A stretch of DNA of 64,000 bases from a bacterium YEK0313. GTDB taxonomy: Bacteria; Pseudomonadota; Alphaproteobacteria; Rhizobiales; Phreatobacteraceae. The stretch is taken from contig CCMO02000001.1 in NCBI GenBank assembly GCA_000751295.2, forward strand, positions 5,238,951 to 5,302,950, given 5' to 3'. The notes beneath the pieces were generated by a model. It worked only from the letters and a program-made list of their open reading frames with translations. It was not told the DNA's origin and ran no database searches. The position numbers and the translations under genes were made by a program. Below are positions 7,883 to 17,600 of this stretch, piece by piece (position 1 is the first letter of the stretch; each line of letters begins with the position of its first letter).

Positions 7883-8773
7883 TCACTCGGCGGCGAAGCG
7901 CCAGTCCCCGGGCCTGTCGAGCGGCAGGCGCATCAGCCCTTCGGCGAGCAGCATCAGGTCGGCCTGCAGGGCCTCGAAGCCGGGTTTGCGCCGATAGCTG
8001 CGCTCGTCCATGTAGATCGCCCGGTTGATCTCGATCTGCACGGCATGGGTGCCGGCCTGCGGCTGGCCGTAGTGCTCGGTGATGAAGCCGCCGGCATAGG
8101 GCTTGTTGCGCACCACCTGATAGCCCCGGCCGCGCAGCACCGATTCGACGAGATCGCTGACCACCGGCGAGCAGCTGGTGCCGTAGCGGTCGCCGATCAC
8201 GATGTCGGCGCGCGGCCGGTCCTCGCGGGCAGGCGCGAGCGAGGGCATCGAATGGCAATCGACCAGCAGGGCTTCGCCGAAGGCGCGATGCGCGCCGGCG
8301 ATGATCCGGCGCAGCGTGCGGTGATAGGGCTTGTAGATGGTGTCGATGCGCGTCAGCGCCTCGTCGACCGGCAGCCGGCGGGCATAGATCTCCTGCGCCT
8401 CGCCCACCACCCGCGGCACCGTGCCGAGGCCGCCGGCGACGCGCATCGAGCGGGTATTCGCGAAGGTCGGCAGCCGGCCGTCGAACATGCGCGGGTCGAG
8501 CTCGTAGGGCTCGCGGTTCACATCCACCATCGAGCGCGGGAAATGCGCCCGGACGAGCGGCATGCCCCGCTCCACCACGCCGGCGAACAGCGCGTCGACA
8601 TCGGTATCCTCGGAACGGCGCAGCGTCGGCAGGTCGAGCCGCACCTGCTGCAGGAACTGTGCGGGATAGACCCGGCCGGAATGCGGCGAGTTGAACACGA
8701 CGGGAGCGACCAGCACATCGGGTTCCAGCGCCTCGAAGGCCGGTTCGAAGTCGCGGATCTCTGCTTCGCTCAT
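7883..8773 (-). CDS. N-formylglutamate amidohydrolase
   Basis: A 296-residue protein of the N-formylglutamate deformylase/amidohydrolase family, which hydrolyses N-formyl-L-glutamate to formate and glutamate, the last step of one histidine degradation route. The conserved VVFNSPHSGRVYP segment near residue 30 and the HSMPSL stretch supply likely zinc ligands; EINRAIYMDE is another family block near the C-terminus. The sequence ends with the usual WRFAAE-type tail. No other hut genes are in view, so its role may be general deformylation. It is divergent from cpdR. Confidence 0.85.
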   Translation of the reverse strand: MSEAEIRDFEPAFEALEPDVLVAPVVFNSPHSGRVYPAQFLQQVRLDLPTLRRSEDTDVDALFAGVVERGMPLVRAHFPRSMVDVNREPYELDPRMFDGRLPTFANTRSMRVAGGLGTVPRVVGEAQEIYARRLPVDEALTRIDTIYKPYHRTLRRIIAGAHRAFGEALLVDCHSMPSLAPAREDRPRADIVIGDRYGTSCSPVVSDLVESVLRGRGYQVVRNKPYAGGFITEHYGQPQAGTHAVQIEINRAIYMDERSYRRKPGFEALQADLMLLAEGLMRLPLDRPGDWRFAAE

Positions 8774-9170
8774 TGCGCTGGCCTGGCTCTTCCCGTCGCC
8801 CGCGTCCCGGCGCCCGCCACTCGGGCGCCCGAAACGGGAAATTCAGCTTAGCCAGCGGCCTCGATGATGGAAAGCGGCCGGCCCCGCTTGGCGCGCAGGG
8901 GAGCGGCCCGCGCGGTGTGCGGTGGCGTTTGGGGCACGCCGATGGCCCCAGTTTGCATAAAAACTGCGGCAAATGCGTCGCATCGACCTGGAAAAGTGCC
9001 GGCCGCGGCGGCAAGTCATGGTGAAAACCGAGACATTTCGGCCATTCTGGCGCATATTTGCAGGGTCGCTTTCACGCCATGTTTACCGTCCGGGTGTTGA
9101 GTATTGGCGAGGGGCGCGCTGTGGTCGATCCACGGCATTTCTGGCATGGGGCGAAGGACCGCACGGGCGA
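8774..9170. other. Intergenic region between amidohydrolase and cpdR
   Basis: These 397 bases separate two divergent genes. The cpdR frame is open upstream to 8973, but the product only aligns with CpdR from 9171. A small inverted repeat CAGTTT-GCATAA-AAACTG lies at 8949-8966. I see no convincing promoter or RNA gene, although both flanking genes must be started from here. Confidence 0.4.
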
Positions 9171-9536
9171 ATGGGCAAGATTCTGCTGGCCGAAGACGAC
9201 AACGACATGCGTCGGTTCCTGGTCAAGGCGCTGCACAATGCAGGCTATGACGTCGCCTCGTTCGACAACGGGCTGTCGGCCTATCATCGCCTGCGCGAGG
9301 AACCCTTCGAGCTGCTCCTGACCGACATCGTCATGCCGGAGATGGACGGCATCGAGCTCGCCCGCAGGGCCACCGAACTCGATCCCGAAATCAAGGTCAT
9401 GTTCATCACCGGCTTCGCCGCCGTGGCGCTGCAGCCCGATTCGCAGGCGCCGAAGGATGCCAAGATCCTGTCCAAGCCGTTCCATTTGCGCGACCTCGTG
9501 AACGAGGTCGAAAAAATGCTGCGCGAGGCCGCCTAA
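9171..9536 (+). CDS. cpdR: Single-domain response regulator CpdR
   Basis: A 121-residue receiver domain with no output domain. The acidic pair is in LLAEDDNDMRR, the phosphorylated residue is Asp52 in LLLTDIVMPEMDG, and the conserved lysine is in ILSKPFHLRDL. Size and sequence match CpdR, which in Caulobacter and rhizobia is phosphorylated through the CckA-ChpT relay and, when unphosphorylated, primes ClpXP to degrade cell-cycle proteins. The protein ends in two alanines, as does Caulobacter CpdR, where that end marks it for ClpXP. The ATG at 9171 was chosen because the receiver fold starts there. Confidence 0.9.
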   Translation: MGKILLAEDDNDMRRFLVKALHNAGYDVASFDNGLSAYHRLREEPFELLLTDIVMPEMDGIELARRATELDPEIKVMFITGFAAVALQPDSQAPKDAKILSKPFHLRDLVNEVEKMLREAA

Positions 9537-9552
9537 CTATCCCCAACCGGGC

Positions 9553-9581
9553 TTGCACCGGGCCGCGTTCCCAACTATACG
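9553..9581 (+). promoter_or_regulatory. Promoter of tRNA-Val
   Basis: TTGCAC (9553-9558), a 17-base spacer and TATACG (9576-9581) form a sigma-70 promoter whose start would lie about 25 bases before the tRNA. Confidence 0.55.
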
Positions 9582-9613
9582 GAGCGCCTCGCATTCGCGG
9601 CCCCGGCCGCAAA

Positions 9614-9688
9614 GGGCGCGTAGCTCAGCGGGAGAGCACTACGTTGACATCGTAGGGGTCGCTGGTTCGATCCCAGCCGCGCCCACCA
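9614..9688 (+). tRNA. tRNA-Val (anticodon GAC)
   Basis: A complete cloverleaf can be drawn. The acceptor stem GGGCGCG pairs with CGCGCCC, the D arm is GCTC/GAGC, and the anticodon stem CTACG/CGTAG holds the loop TTGACAT. The T arm GCTGG/CCAGC carries TTCGATC. The CCA end is encoded. The anticodon GAC reads valine codons GUC and GUU. A strong terminator follows directly, so the gene is transcribed alone. Confidence 0.97.
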
Positions 9689-9694
9689 TTCAAG

Positions 9695-9740
9695 CCCCCG
9701 GCATCATTGAAAACCTCAATGATGCCGGGGGTTTTGTTTT
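9695..9740 (+). terminator. Strong intrinsic terminator after tRNA-Val
   Basis: A perfect 16-bp stem (9695-9710 with 9716-9731) around a five-base loop is followed by TTTTGTTTT. It ends the tRNA transcript and also separates it from the converging tpsB gene. Confidence 0.92.
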
Positions 9741-9839
9741 GTCCGGCCCCTCCTCGGCAGACGGTCCGGCACACCGCGCGGAAAGCGGCGCGGCGGGCCG
9801 TCCGTCCGGTCGGATCCGCAGTTGGCGGTGGCGGGCTTT

Positions 9840-11603
9840 TCAGAACTTGAAGGAAGCGTTGGCGTTGACGCGCCAGCCGTCATTGGTCGGACCGTCGGTG
9901 ATCTCGCGGGCGCCTTCGAGGCCGAGATCGATCGCGCGGGCGGCAAGCGGCCCGGCCGGCAGGACGGTCGCGCGCACGCCGAGCCCGACATTGGTGGCGC
10001 CGACCGTCCGGCGCTCGAGCACGGTCGGCCTCAGATTCACCGCCTGCCCGCGCGAGGCGAACAGATAGGGCGAGAACACGCCCTGGCCGGCCGGCCCCGG
10101 CGGGATGAGAGCGGCATATTGCAGCTCGGCCCGGACAAGCCAGCCGCTGTCGCCGGCGAGCAGGCCCGAATCGAGCGCGGAGAGGCCGCGCGGTCCGCCG
10201 AGCGTGAAGCGCTCGCTGTTGAGCAGCGGCCCGGTCAGCGCATATTGCGCGCGGCCGCTCAGCTCGACGGTGAAATTCGCGGGCAGGGCCTGCGCGAGGC
10301 GCGCGCGGAATTCGAGCTTGCTGAAGACATCGCTCGCCGAGACGCGCGACAGCGGCCTCAGGAAGGTCGCGTCCGACCGGCCACGGCTGCCGAGCCAGTG
10401 GACGCCTTGCGAAAAATCGAGTCCGGCGCTGATGGTCGTGCCGGTCAGCGCGATCACATGGGTGAAATCGGCGCCGAGCCGCACCGGCCTCAACCGGTCG
10501 TCGTAGAGCGTCGCATCGAACAGCGGCGCGCGCTGCTGCTCGTCGACCAGTTCCACGGCCGCGCGCAGCGTCAGATTGGTGCTGCGGCTGCGGATCAGGG
10601 GATAGAGCAGCCTGAGCGCGATCCGCCGCAGCGTGCTTTCGGTCGCAAGGGCCGCAGGCCCGGTACGCGGATGCGTGTCGGAAAGCGTCACCTCGGCATT
10701 GAAGCTGAGGCCATCGGTGCCGAGCGGCAGGATGAAGCCGCCGGCCACCAGCCGGCGCGGTCCCTCCGACGAGAGCCAGCCGTTCGCCGGCGAGCCGGAG
10801 GCGGCGAGATAGACGAGCTCGCCCGAACCGGCCAGCGACTGGAACGCCGCCGACAGGGTGGCCGAGGTCATGCCGAGTGATTTCGGCAGGGAATTGTCGA
10901 TGCTGATCTCGGCGCTGACTGGCCGCTGCTCGCCCGACAGCACCAGCCGCACCGCGCCGGTCGCGGTGCCCGGCTCGAGGGTCGACCGCAGCGCCAGGCC
11001 CGGCACGTCGCCGGCCAGCAGCAGCTTGCGCTCGAAAGTGCCGAGCGGCAGGCGCCGCTGGCCGACGAGATCGGCGGTGATGGCCGCGACGCGCGCGCGC
11101 ACCCGCTCGGGCAGACGCGCGGTATCGATCGATTCGACGAAACCTTCGACCACGCGCAGGCGCAGCGTGCCGCCATGGCGCGCCTCCTGCGGCGGCACCA
11201 CCACGCGGGTAAGGAAATAGCCGCGCGCGGCATAGGCCTGCTCGATCGCCGCCGCGGCGGCATAGATCTCGGCCACCGTCACCATGCGGCCGCGCAGCCG
11301 GCCGACCGCAACCTCCGTCTCGGCGGCGAGGCCGGGATCGCCGCCCTCGACCGCGACCGTGCCGATCCGGAGCGTCGCCCGCTCCGCGCCCGCAGGCACC
11401 TGGCCGGCGCCCGCCTCGGGCAGCACGATGCCGGTCGGGCTGCGCTGCAGGTCGGGAGCGAAGCTGCGCGGCGTGACCTGGCCGGGAGACGGCGCTTGCG
11501 CGGAGGCCGGCGCCATGAGGGCGAGAAGGCTCGCGCCGACAAGGGCCATCGCCCGGATGGGGCGGCCGCGCGTGACGTTCGGGTTCGGTATGGCCAGCAT
11601 CAT
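9840..11603 (-). CDS. TpsB outer membrane transporter of two-partner secretion (ShlB/FhaC family)
   Basis: A 587-residue outer membrane protein of the ShlB/FhaC/HecB family that recognises the N-terminal domain of its TpsA partner in the periplasm and moves it across the outer membrane. After a signal peptide (MALVGASLLALMAPASAQ) come POTRA-type domains, with YAARGYFLTRVVVPPQ and LRLRVVEGFVESI. A beta barrel fills the rest and ends in the terminal phenylalanine NASFKF. The ATG at 11603 overlaps the stop codon of tpsA as ATGA, so the two are translationally coupled. An ATG at 11639 is in frame but lies inside tpsA. The partner upstream supports the assignment. Confidence 0.9.
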   Translation of the reverse strand: MMLAIPNPNVTRGRPIRAMALVGASLLALMAPASAQAPSPGQVTPRSFAPDLQRSPTGIVLPEAGAGQVPAGAERATLRIGTVAVEGGDPGLAAETEVAVGRLRGRMVTVAEIYAAAAAIEQAYAARGYFLTRVVVPPQEARHGGTLRLRVVEGFVESIDTARLPERVRARVAAITADLVGQRRLPLGTFERKLLLAGDVPGLALRSTLEPGTATGAVRLVLSGEQRPVSAEISIDNSLPKSLGMTSATLSAAFQSLAGSGELVYLAASGSPANGWLSSEGPRRLVAGGFILPLGTDGLSFNAEVTLSDTHPRTGPAALATESTLRRIALRLLYPLIRSRSTNLTLRAAVELVDEQQRAPLFDATLYDDRLRPVRLGADFTHVIALTGTTISAGLDFSQGVHWLGSRGRSDATFLRPLSRVSASDVFSKLEFRARLAQALPANFTVELSGRAQYALTGPLLNSERFTLGGPRGLSALDSGLLAGDSGWLVRAELQYAALIPPGPAGQGVFSPYLFASRGQAVNLRPTVLERRTVGATNVGLGVRATVLPAGPLAARAIDLGLEGAREITDGPTNDGWRVNANASFKF

Positions 11604-14600
11604 GGACAGGTCAGCCCTCCGGCGGGTTGCGGCCGGCATGTGAGAAGGCCCTGCCGATCAGCGGTCGTCAGTCCCTCCAGGACGGTGGTGCCGCCCGACG
11701 GCTCGGGCGGCGGCGCGACAAGGCTCGCGAGCTGGCTGATCGCGACGGCCGCCGGCGAGGGCGCGACCGTGAACCGGCCCGGCTGGAAGGTGATCTGATA
11801 ATTGGGCGAGAAGGCCAGCGAGCCGATTTGGATCGTGTAGGAACCGATCGCCTCCCCCGCCTCGCGCGCCAGGGCGCCGCTCGCCTGGTCACCGTTGACG
11901 AGGCCCATGCCGGCGGCGAGCCAGGTGAGCGGCGGGTCCGGCTGGCCGAAGCTCTTGGTCACGTCGCGCGCGACGATCGTTACCGGCCGCGCCGTCACCG
12001 TCAGCGTCGCGCCGCTGAAGCCGGTGATCTGATAGTTGCCGCCGCCGATGGTCCCGGCCGTGATGGCATAGCCCCCGATGCCCGACCGTTCGGTGGCCGC
12101 CGTGGCGAGCGCACCGGTGAGCGTGTCGCCATTGACCAGCCCTGCCCCGCCCACCGCATAGGCGAGCGCCGGATTGGCATCGCCATAGACCCGGCTCTGA
12201 TCATGGGCCGTGATGGTGATCGCGCGCGGCGTGATCGTCAGGTCGGCGCCCGCATAGCTGACCGCATAGTTCGGGTTGCCGAGCGTGCCAAGCCGGATCG
12301 CGTATGCGCCGACGCCCGAGGCCGCTGCCGCCCCCGTCTCGAGAGCGCCCGTCAGCGTGTCGCCGGACAGGAGGCCCTCCGCCTGATAGGTCAGCGCCGG
12401 GTTGGCGTCACCATAGATCCGGCTCCTGGCATCGGCCGTCACCCTGACCGGCCGCGCCGTGATCGTCAGGTCGGCGCTCGCATAGCTGATCGCGTAGTTC
12501 GGATTGGCCAGCGTGCCGCGCGTGATCGCATAGGTCCCGACACCCGAGGCCTGGGACGCGTCGGTCTCCAGCGTACCGGCGAGCGCGTCGCCATTGACGA
12601 GCGAGCCAGCCGTCACCCGATAGGTCAGCGCCGGGTTGCCATCGCCATAGACGCGGCTCTTGGCATCCGCCGCCAGCGTGATCGGCCGCGCCGTGATCGT
12701 CAGGTCGGCGCTCGTATAGCTGATGGCATAATTGGGGTTGGCGAGCGTGCCGCGGGTGATCGCATAGGCCCCGACGCCCGAGGTTGTGGTCGCGCCGGTC
12801 TCCAGCGCGCCGGCGAGGCTGTCGCCACCGACGAGCGATCCGGCCGTCAGCCTGTAGGTCAGCCCCGGATTGTCATCGCCATAGACGCGGCTGCGCGCAT
12901 CCGCCGCAACCGTGATCGGCCGCGCCGTGATCGTCAGATCGGCGCCCGCATAGCTGATCTTGTAGTTTGGATCGCCGAGCGTGCCGCGCGCGATCGCGTA
13001 GATCCCGACGCCCGACGTCGTCGTCGCCGCGGTTTCGAGGCCGCCCGACAGGGTATCGCCATTGACCAGCGAGCCGCCGGTCACCTGATAGGTCAGCGCC
13101 GGATTGGCATCGCCATAGACCCGGCTTCGGGCATCGGCGGTCACTGTGATCGGCCGCGGCGTGATCGTCAGGTCGGCACCCGCATAGCTGATCGCATAGT
13201 TCGGATTGGCGAGCGTGCCGCGGCCGATGGCATAGGCTCCGACACCCGACACGGTGGTAGCGCCGACCTCGAGCGCGCCGGTCAATGCGTCGCCGGGCAG
13301 GAGGCCGGGCGCCGCATAGGTCAGAACCGGATTGGCGTCGCCATAGAACCGGCTCCGGGCATCCGCCGTCACGGTCAGCGGCCGCGCCGTGACCGCGAGC
13401 TCGGCGCCCGTATAGCTGATCGCATAGTTCGGATGGCCGAGGCTGCCGATCCGGATCGCGTAGGTTCCGACACCCGAGCCGGACATCGCGTCGGTTTCGA
13501 GCCCGCCCGTCAGTGCGTCGCCGGGCAGGAGGCCTGACGTGCTGTAGGTCAGGACCGGATTGCCGTCGCCATAGACGCGGCTTTTTGCGTCCGCAGCCAC
13601 GGTGATCGGTCGCGCCACGATCGTCAGGTCGGCGCCGGTATAGCTGATCGCGTAGTTAGGATTGCCGAGGCTGCCGATCCGGATCGCATAGGTTCCGACA
13701 CCCGAGCCGGATGTCGCGTCGGTTTCGAGCCCGCCGGTCAGGGCATCGCCGGCCAGGAGGCCGGAGACGTTGTAGGTCAAGGCCGGATTGCCGTCGCCAT
13801 AGACGCGGCTTTTTGTGTCCGCCGTGACACTGATCGGCCGCGGCGTGACGGAAAGAATGCCGGGCGAGCTGAAGCTGAAAGCATAGCCCGACGGCGAGGC
13901 CAATGTCCCCTGCGCAACATGGACGGTGTAGCCGAGCCCGCCGGCCGGGATGAAAGCCCCGGTCCCGGCCGAGGTCAGCGCCGGCGCGCCGGTATAGGCG
14001 GTCGCCGCGTCGTCGCCGCGATAGGCGCCGCTGACGCCCGGATCGTAACCGGTGACGGCGTAGAGGCCGGCGATCGTCGCCGCGCCCTCCTCGCCATAGA
14101 CCTTGCTGCCGTTGATCGAGGTGAAGGTGAGCGTCGGGCGGGAGGCGAAGAGGTAGCGGTTGCCGGCCTGGCTGACGCTGCCGGGAGGCAGCGTCGCCGG
14201 CGACGCGCCGAAGATAGCCGTATTCCCGCTGTCGAGCCCGCCGAATGTATTGCCGCCGGGTGCGTTGGAATAGATCAGCCATCGCCCGCCGGTCGCGGTG
14301 ACCGCGCCGGCACCGGCCTGATTGACGAAAGCGCCGCCCGCGGCCAGCACGGGCGACACCCCGGAAACGCCGGCGCCGCTGGCGATCGTGAGCGCGCCGC
14401 TGGCCGCGACCTTGACCGTGTCGGTCGTCTGAACTCCGGCAACCACGACGCCGGTGCTGGCGATCCGGTCGATGGTCAGATCCGTGGCGTTGACATAGTC
14501 GAGCGCACCGACATCGGCCGCCAGGACGCGAACCTGATTGGCGGCCTGGGCCAGGGTGAACCGCCCGCCGCCGCCGAGCAGCAGGCCGTCGGCGGTGATA

Positions 14601-17600
14601 GTGCCCGCCGCCTGCGTCACCGTGCCGGCCGATGACAGGGCGAAAATGCCGGATTGCGAAACCGGCTGGTCGACGACGAAGCTTGACGCCGCGCTGTCGA
14701 TGCGCTGGTTGGCGAAGGACGAGCCGGCGATGGAGGTGCCGGAAACGGCCGCCGCGAAGGTCGCGTTGACCGCGGAAACCGAGCCGACCGTCGCATCGGC
14801 GCTGACGATCCGCCAGCCGCTCTGCAGGTCGAGGCCGGAGATCCGACCGCTCGCGCCCGTCCGCACGGTCGCAGCGTCCGAGGTCCCCTGTGACGCGTTG
14901 CCGATGAGATAGGCGACCGCCGTGCCGTTCACGGTGCCGGCATCGACCATGATGTAGTAATAGCCGTTGGCGCCGGTCACGGCGCGACCACGCACCGCGC
15001 CGCCGCTCGCCAGTTGCACGGTGACGAAGCCGTTCGCATCCGGCGCAAGGCCGGTCGTGCCGTCGGCGCGATAGGCCGTCCCCGAGATCGCCTGGACGCC
15101 CCGGCCGTAGAAGCTCGGAAGATAGGGATAGAGCCCGCCTGCACCGCCGCTCCAGACCGCCGCATCGAAGCCCAGCGCGGCGAGCCCGCCATTCTGCAGG
15201 CCGGTGGTGGTCATGCCGGTCGCCGACACCGTCCCGCCCGCAACGCCGCCCGCCGCGTCGGTCTGGCCGGTCGTGCCGATGTCGAAGAACGAATTGCTGA
15301 TGGCGCCGCCATAGACGGCGCCCGCAAGCCCTCCGGTGCTGGAATCGCCAAGGACGGCCCCCGTGGCGAAGGTGCGCTCGACAAGACCGTAGCTGAGGCC
15401 GATCAGCCCGCCGACGCCGCCCGAGCCGCGCACCGCTCCGGTCGCATAGCTGTCGCGGATCGTGCCGGAGTGCCAGCCGACGAGGCCGCCGACACCGGTG
15501 CCGCCGACCACGGTGCCGGCCGCCATCGACCGGAGGATGGTCGTGTTGCTGGCATTGCCGATCAATCCCCCGACCGAGCCCGCGCCGCTGACCTGGACGT
15601 TGGAATAGGTATTCAGCACCTGGCCGTTGCTGATGGAACCGATCAGCGCACCGGTGGAGTTGCCGCCCGCGACGGAGCCGCTGGCGATGCCGACGTCGCG
15701 GATGGTGCCACCGGCGACATATCCGAACAGGCCGAAATTCGCGGCGCTGCTGCTCATGCTGAGATTGCTCAGCTTGTGGCCCAGCCCGGCAAAGGTGCCT
15801 GAGAACGCGGTACCCGCGTCACGGCCGACCAGGGCCGTGCCATAGGTAAAGCCGGCCATGTTGAAATCGTAGGCCATGGCGAAATTGCCGCTCAGGCCTG
15901 TGCCATAGGCGGTAATGGGCTGGTTGTTGAAGGCGTAGAGGCCGTCGATTTCGTCGAGCTGGAACTTCGAATAGACGATCCAGTATTTCGCGCCGTTGAT
16001 GAAGAGATATTGGTGGGTGAGCTGCTCCCAGGTGGTGCCCATGCCCGGGTTCGGATCGGACATGCTGCCGCCGGCATCGTAGAAGGACACCGACGCGCCG
16101 TTACGGAACCCGTAGTCGTAGCCCGCGCCGTTGCCGAGGCTCAGCGTGCCCGCGCCGTACATGGTCACATTGGCATTGATCGCCAGGTCGCCGCCGGACT
16201 TGAGCGTCAGCAGCGACCCCGTGCGGACGTCGATCGGCTGCGCCACGGTGAGCGGCGCGCCGGCCTCGGTCTGCACCATGAGGCTCTGCCCGTTGAGGTT
16301 CACCGCCTGGTCGACGGTGAAGCTCGCGCCGGTCGCCAGATAGGCCCGGCCCTTGAGGCCCGCCAGCGCGGCAAGCGCGGTCGGGCTCGATCCGGCTGCC
16401 CCGGCCGTGTCGACCGCCTCGGCCCGGGCCTGCGACAGCGTCGTCGCCGTGGTCCGCGCGGTCAGCACCGTGCCGTAGATGTCGAGGCCTGCCATTACGC
16501 TCGCGCCGGTGGCGCGCTCGAAGCGCACGGCATCGGTCGAACCCGACGAGCTGGGGCTCGTGTCGCTCTGGGTGAAGGTGATGACGCGCGCCCCGGGCGT
16601 CAGCGTACCCGGTGGCAGCAGGGTGGCATAGAAGCCATTGGCGCCGGTCGTCACCTTTCCGTATTCGACGCCTTCGACGACGGTCGAGACGCGGCCGGGA
16701 TTGGCAGCATAGATGGGCAGGGGCACGCTGGAGACGAGGCGGGTGACGCCGAGATCGGTATAGGCGGTGCCCGACACCATCTCAGCGCCGTTCGGGTAGA
16801 AATTCGCGAGATACGGCATGATGCCGCCGGTGCCGCCGGCAAAGGCCGGGCCGGCTCCGCCGTTCAGGAACTGCGTCAGCGTGATCGGCGTCCCGCCGGC
16901 AGAGCCGGAGCCGGTACCGGTGCTCCGCCCCGTCGTGTCGGTGACGAAAGAGCTGGCGACGACGGTGCCCTGATTGATGCCGACGAGGCCGCCGACGGTG
17001 TCGCTGCCATGGGTTGCGCCGCTGGCATAGGTCTCGATGATCCAGGCGCCGCTGTCGTTCGTGCCGACGAGCCCGCCGACCCAGCGCCCGCCGATGACCG
17101 AACCGGTCGCATAGGCCTGGCTGATGGTGCCGCCATTGCGCCCGACGAGACCGCCGACCTGGTTGCGGTCGCGGCCGTCGACCGAGGCATTGGAGAACGA
17201 TCGGCTCAGTGTGCCGGTATTGTAGCCGACGAGGCCGCCGACGGAGGACGAGCCCTGGACCCTGCCGTCCGCCCAGCTCTGGGTGATGGTGCCCCGGTTC
17301 ACGCCGGCGATCGCGCCGGCATAGTCGGACGCGCCGATATTGACGTTGCGCAGGCCGACATTGCTGACCGTGCCGCTGCTGCCGACGACGCCGAACAGCC
17401 CGACATAATTGCTCGGCACCTGGAAGGCGGTCAGATTGTAGATGACGTTGCCGAGCCCTTCGAACTTGCCGGTGAAACCATTGCCGCCGTTGAGGATGGT
17501 GCCGTGGCCGTCGACGCCGAGCGCGTAGAAGCCGAGGCCGCCGTTCCAGCCGCTGGTCGGCGTGCCGTTGATCGGTCCGGCTAGCGCATAGCGGCCGGTC

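Noticed and set aside
11760..13840. Regular DNA repeats that might be a CRISPR array
   Set aside because: Units are about 230 bases, are translated, and have no spacer structure or cas genes nearby.
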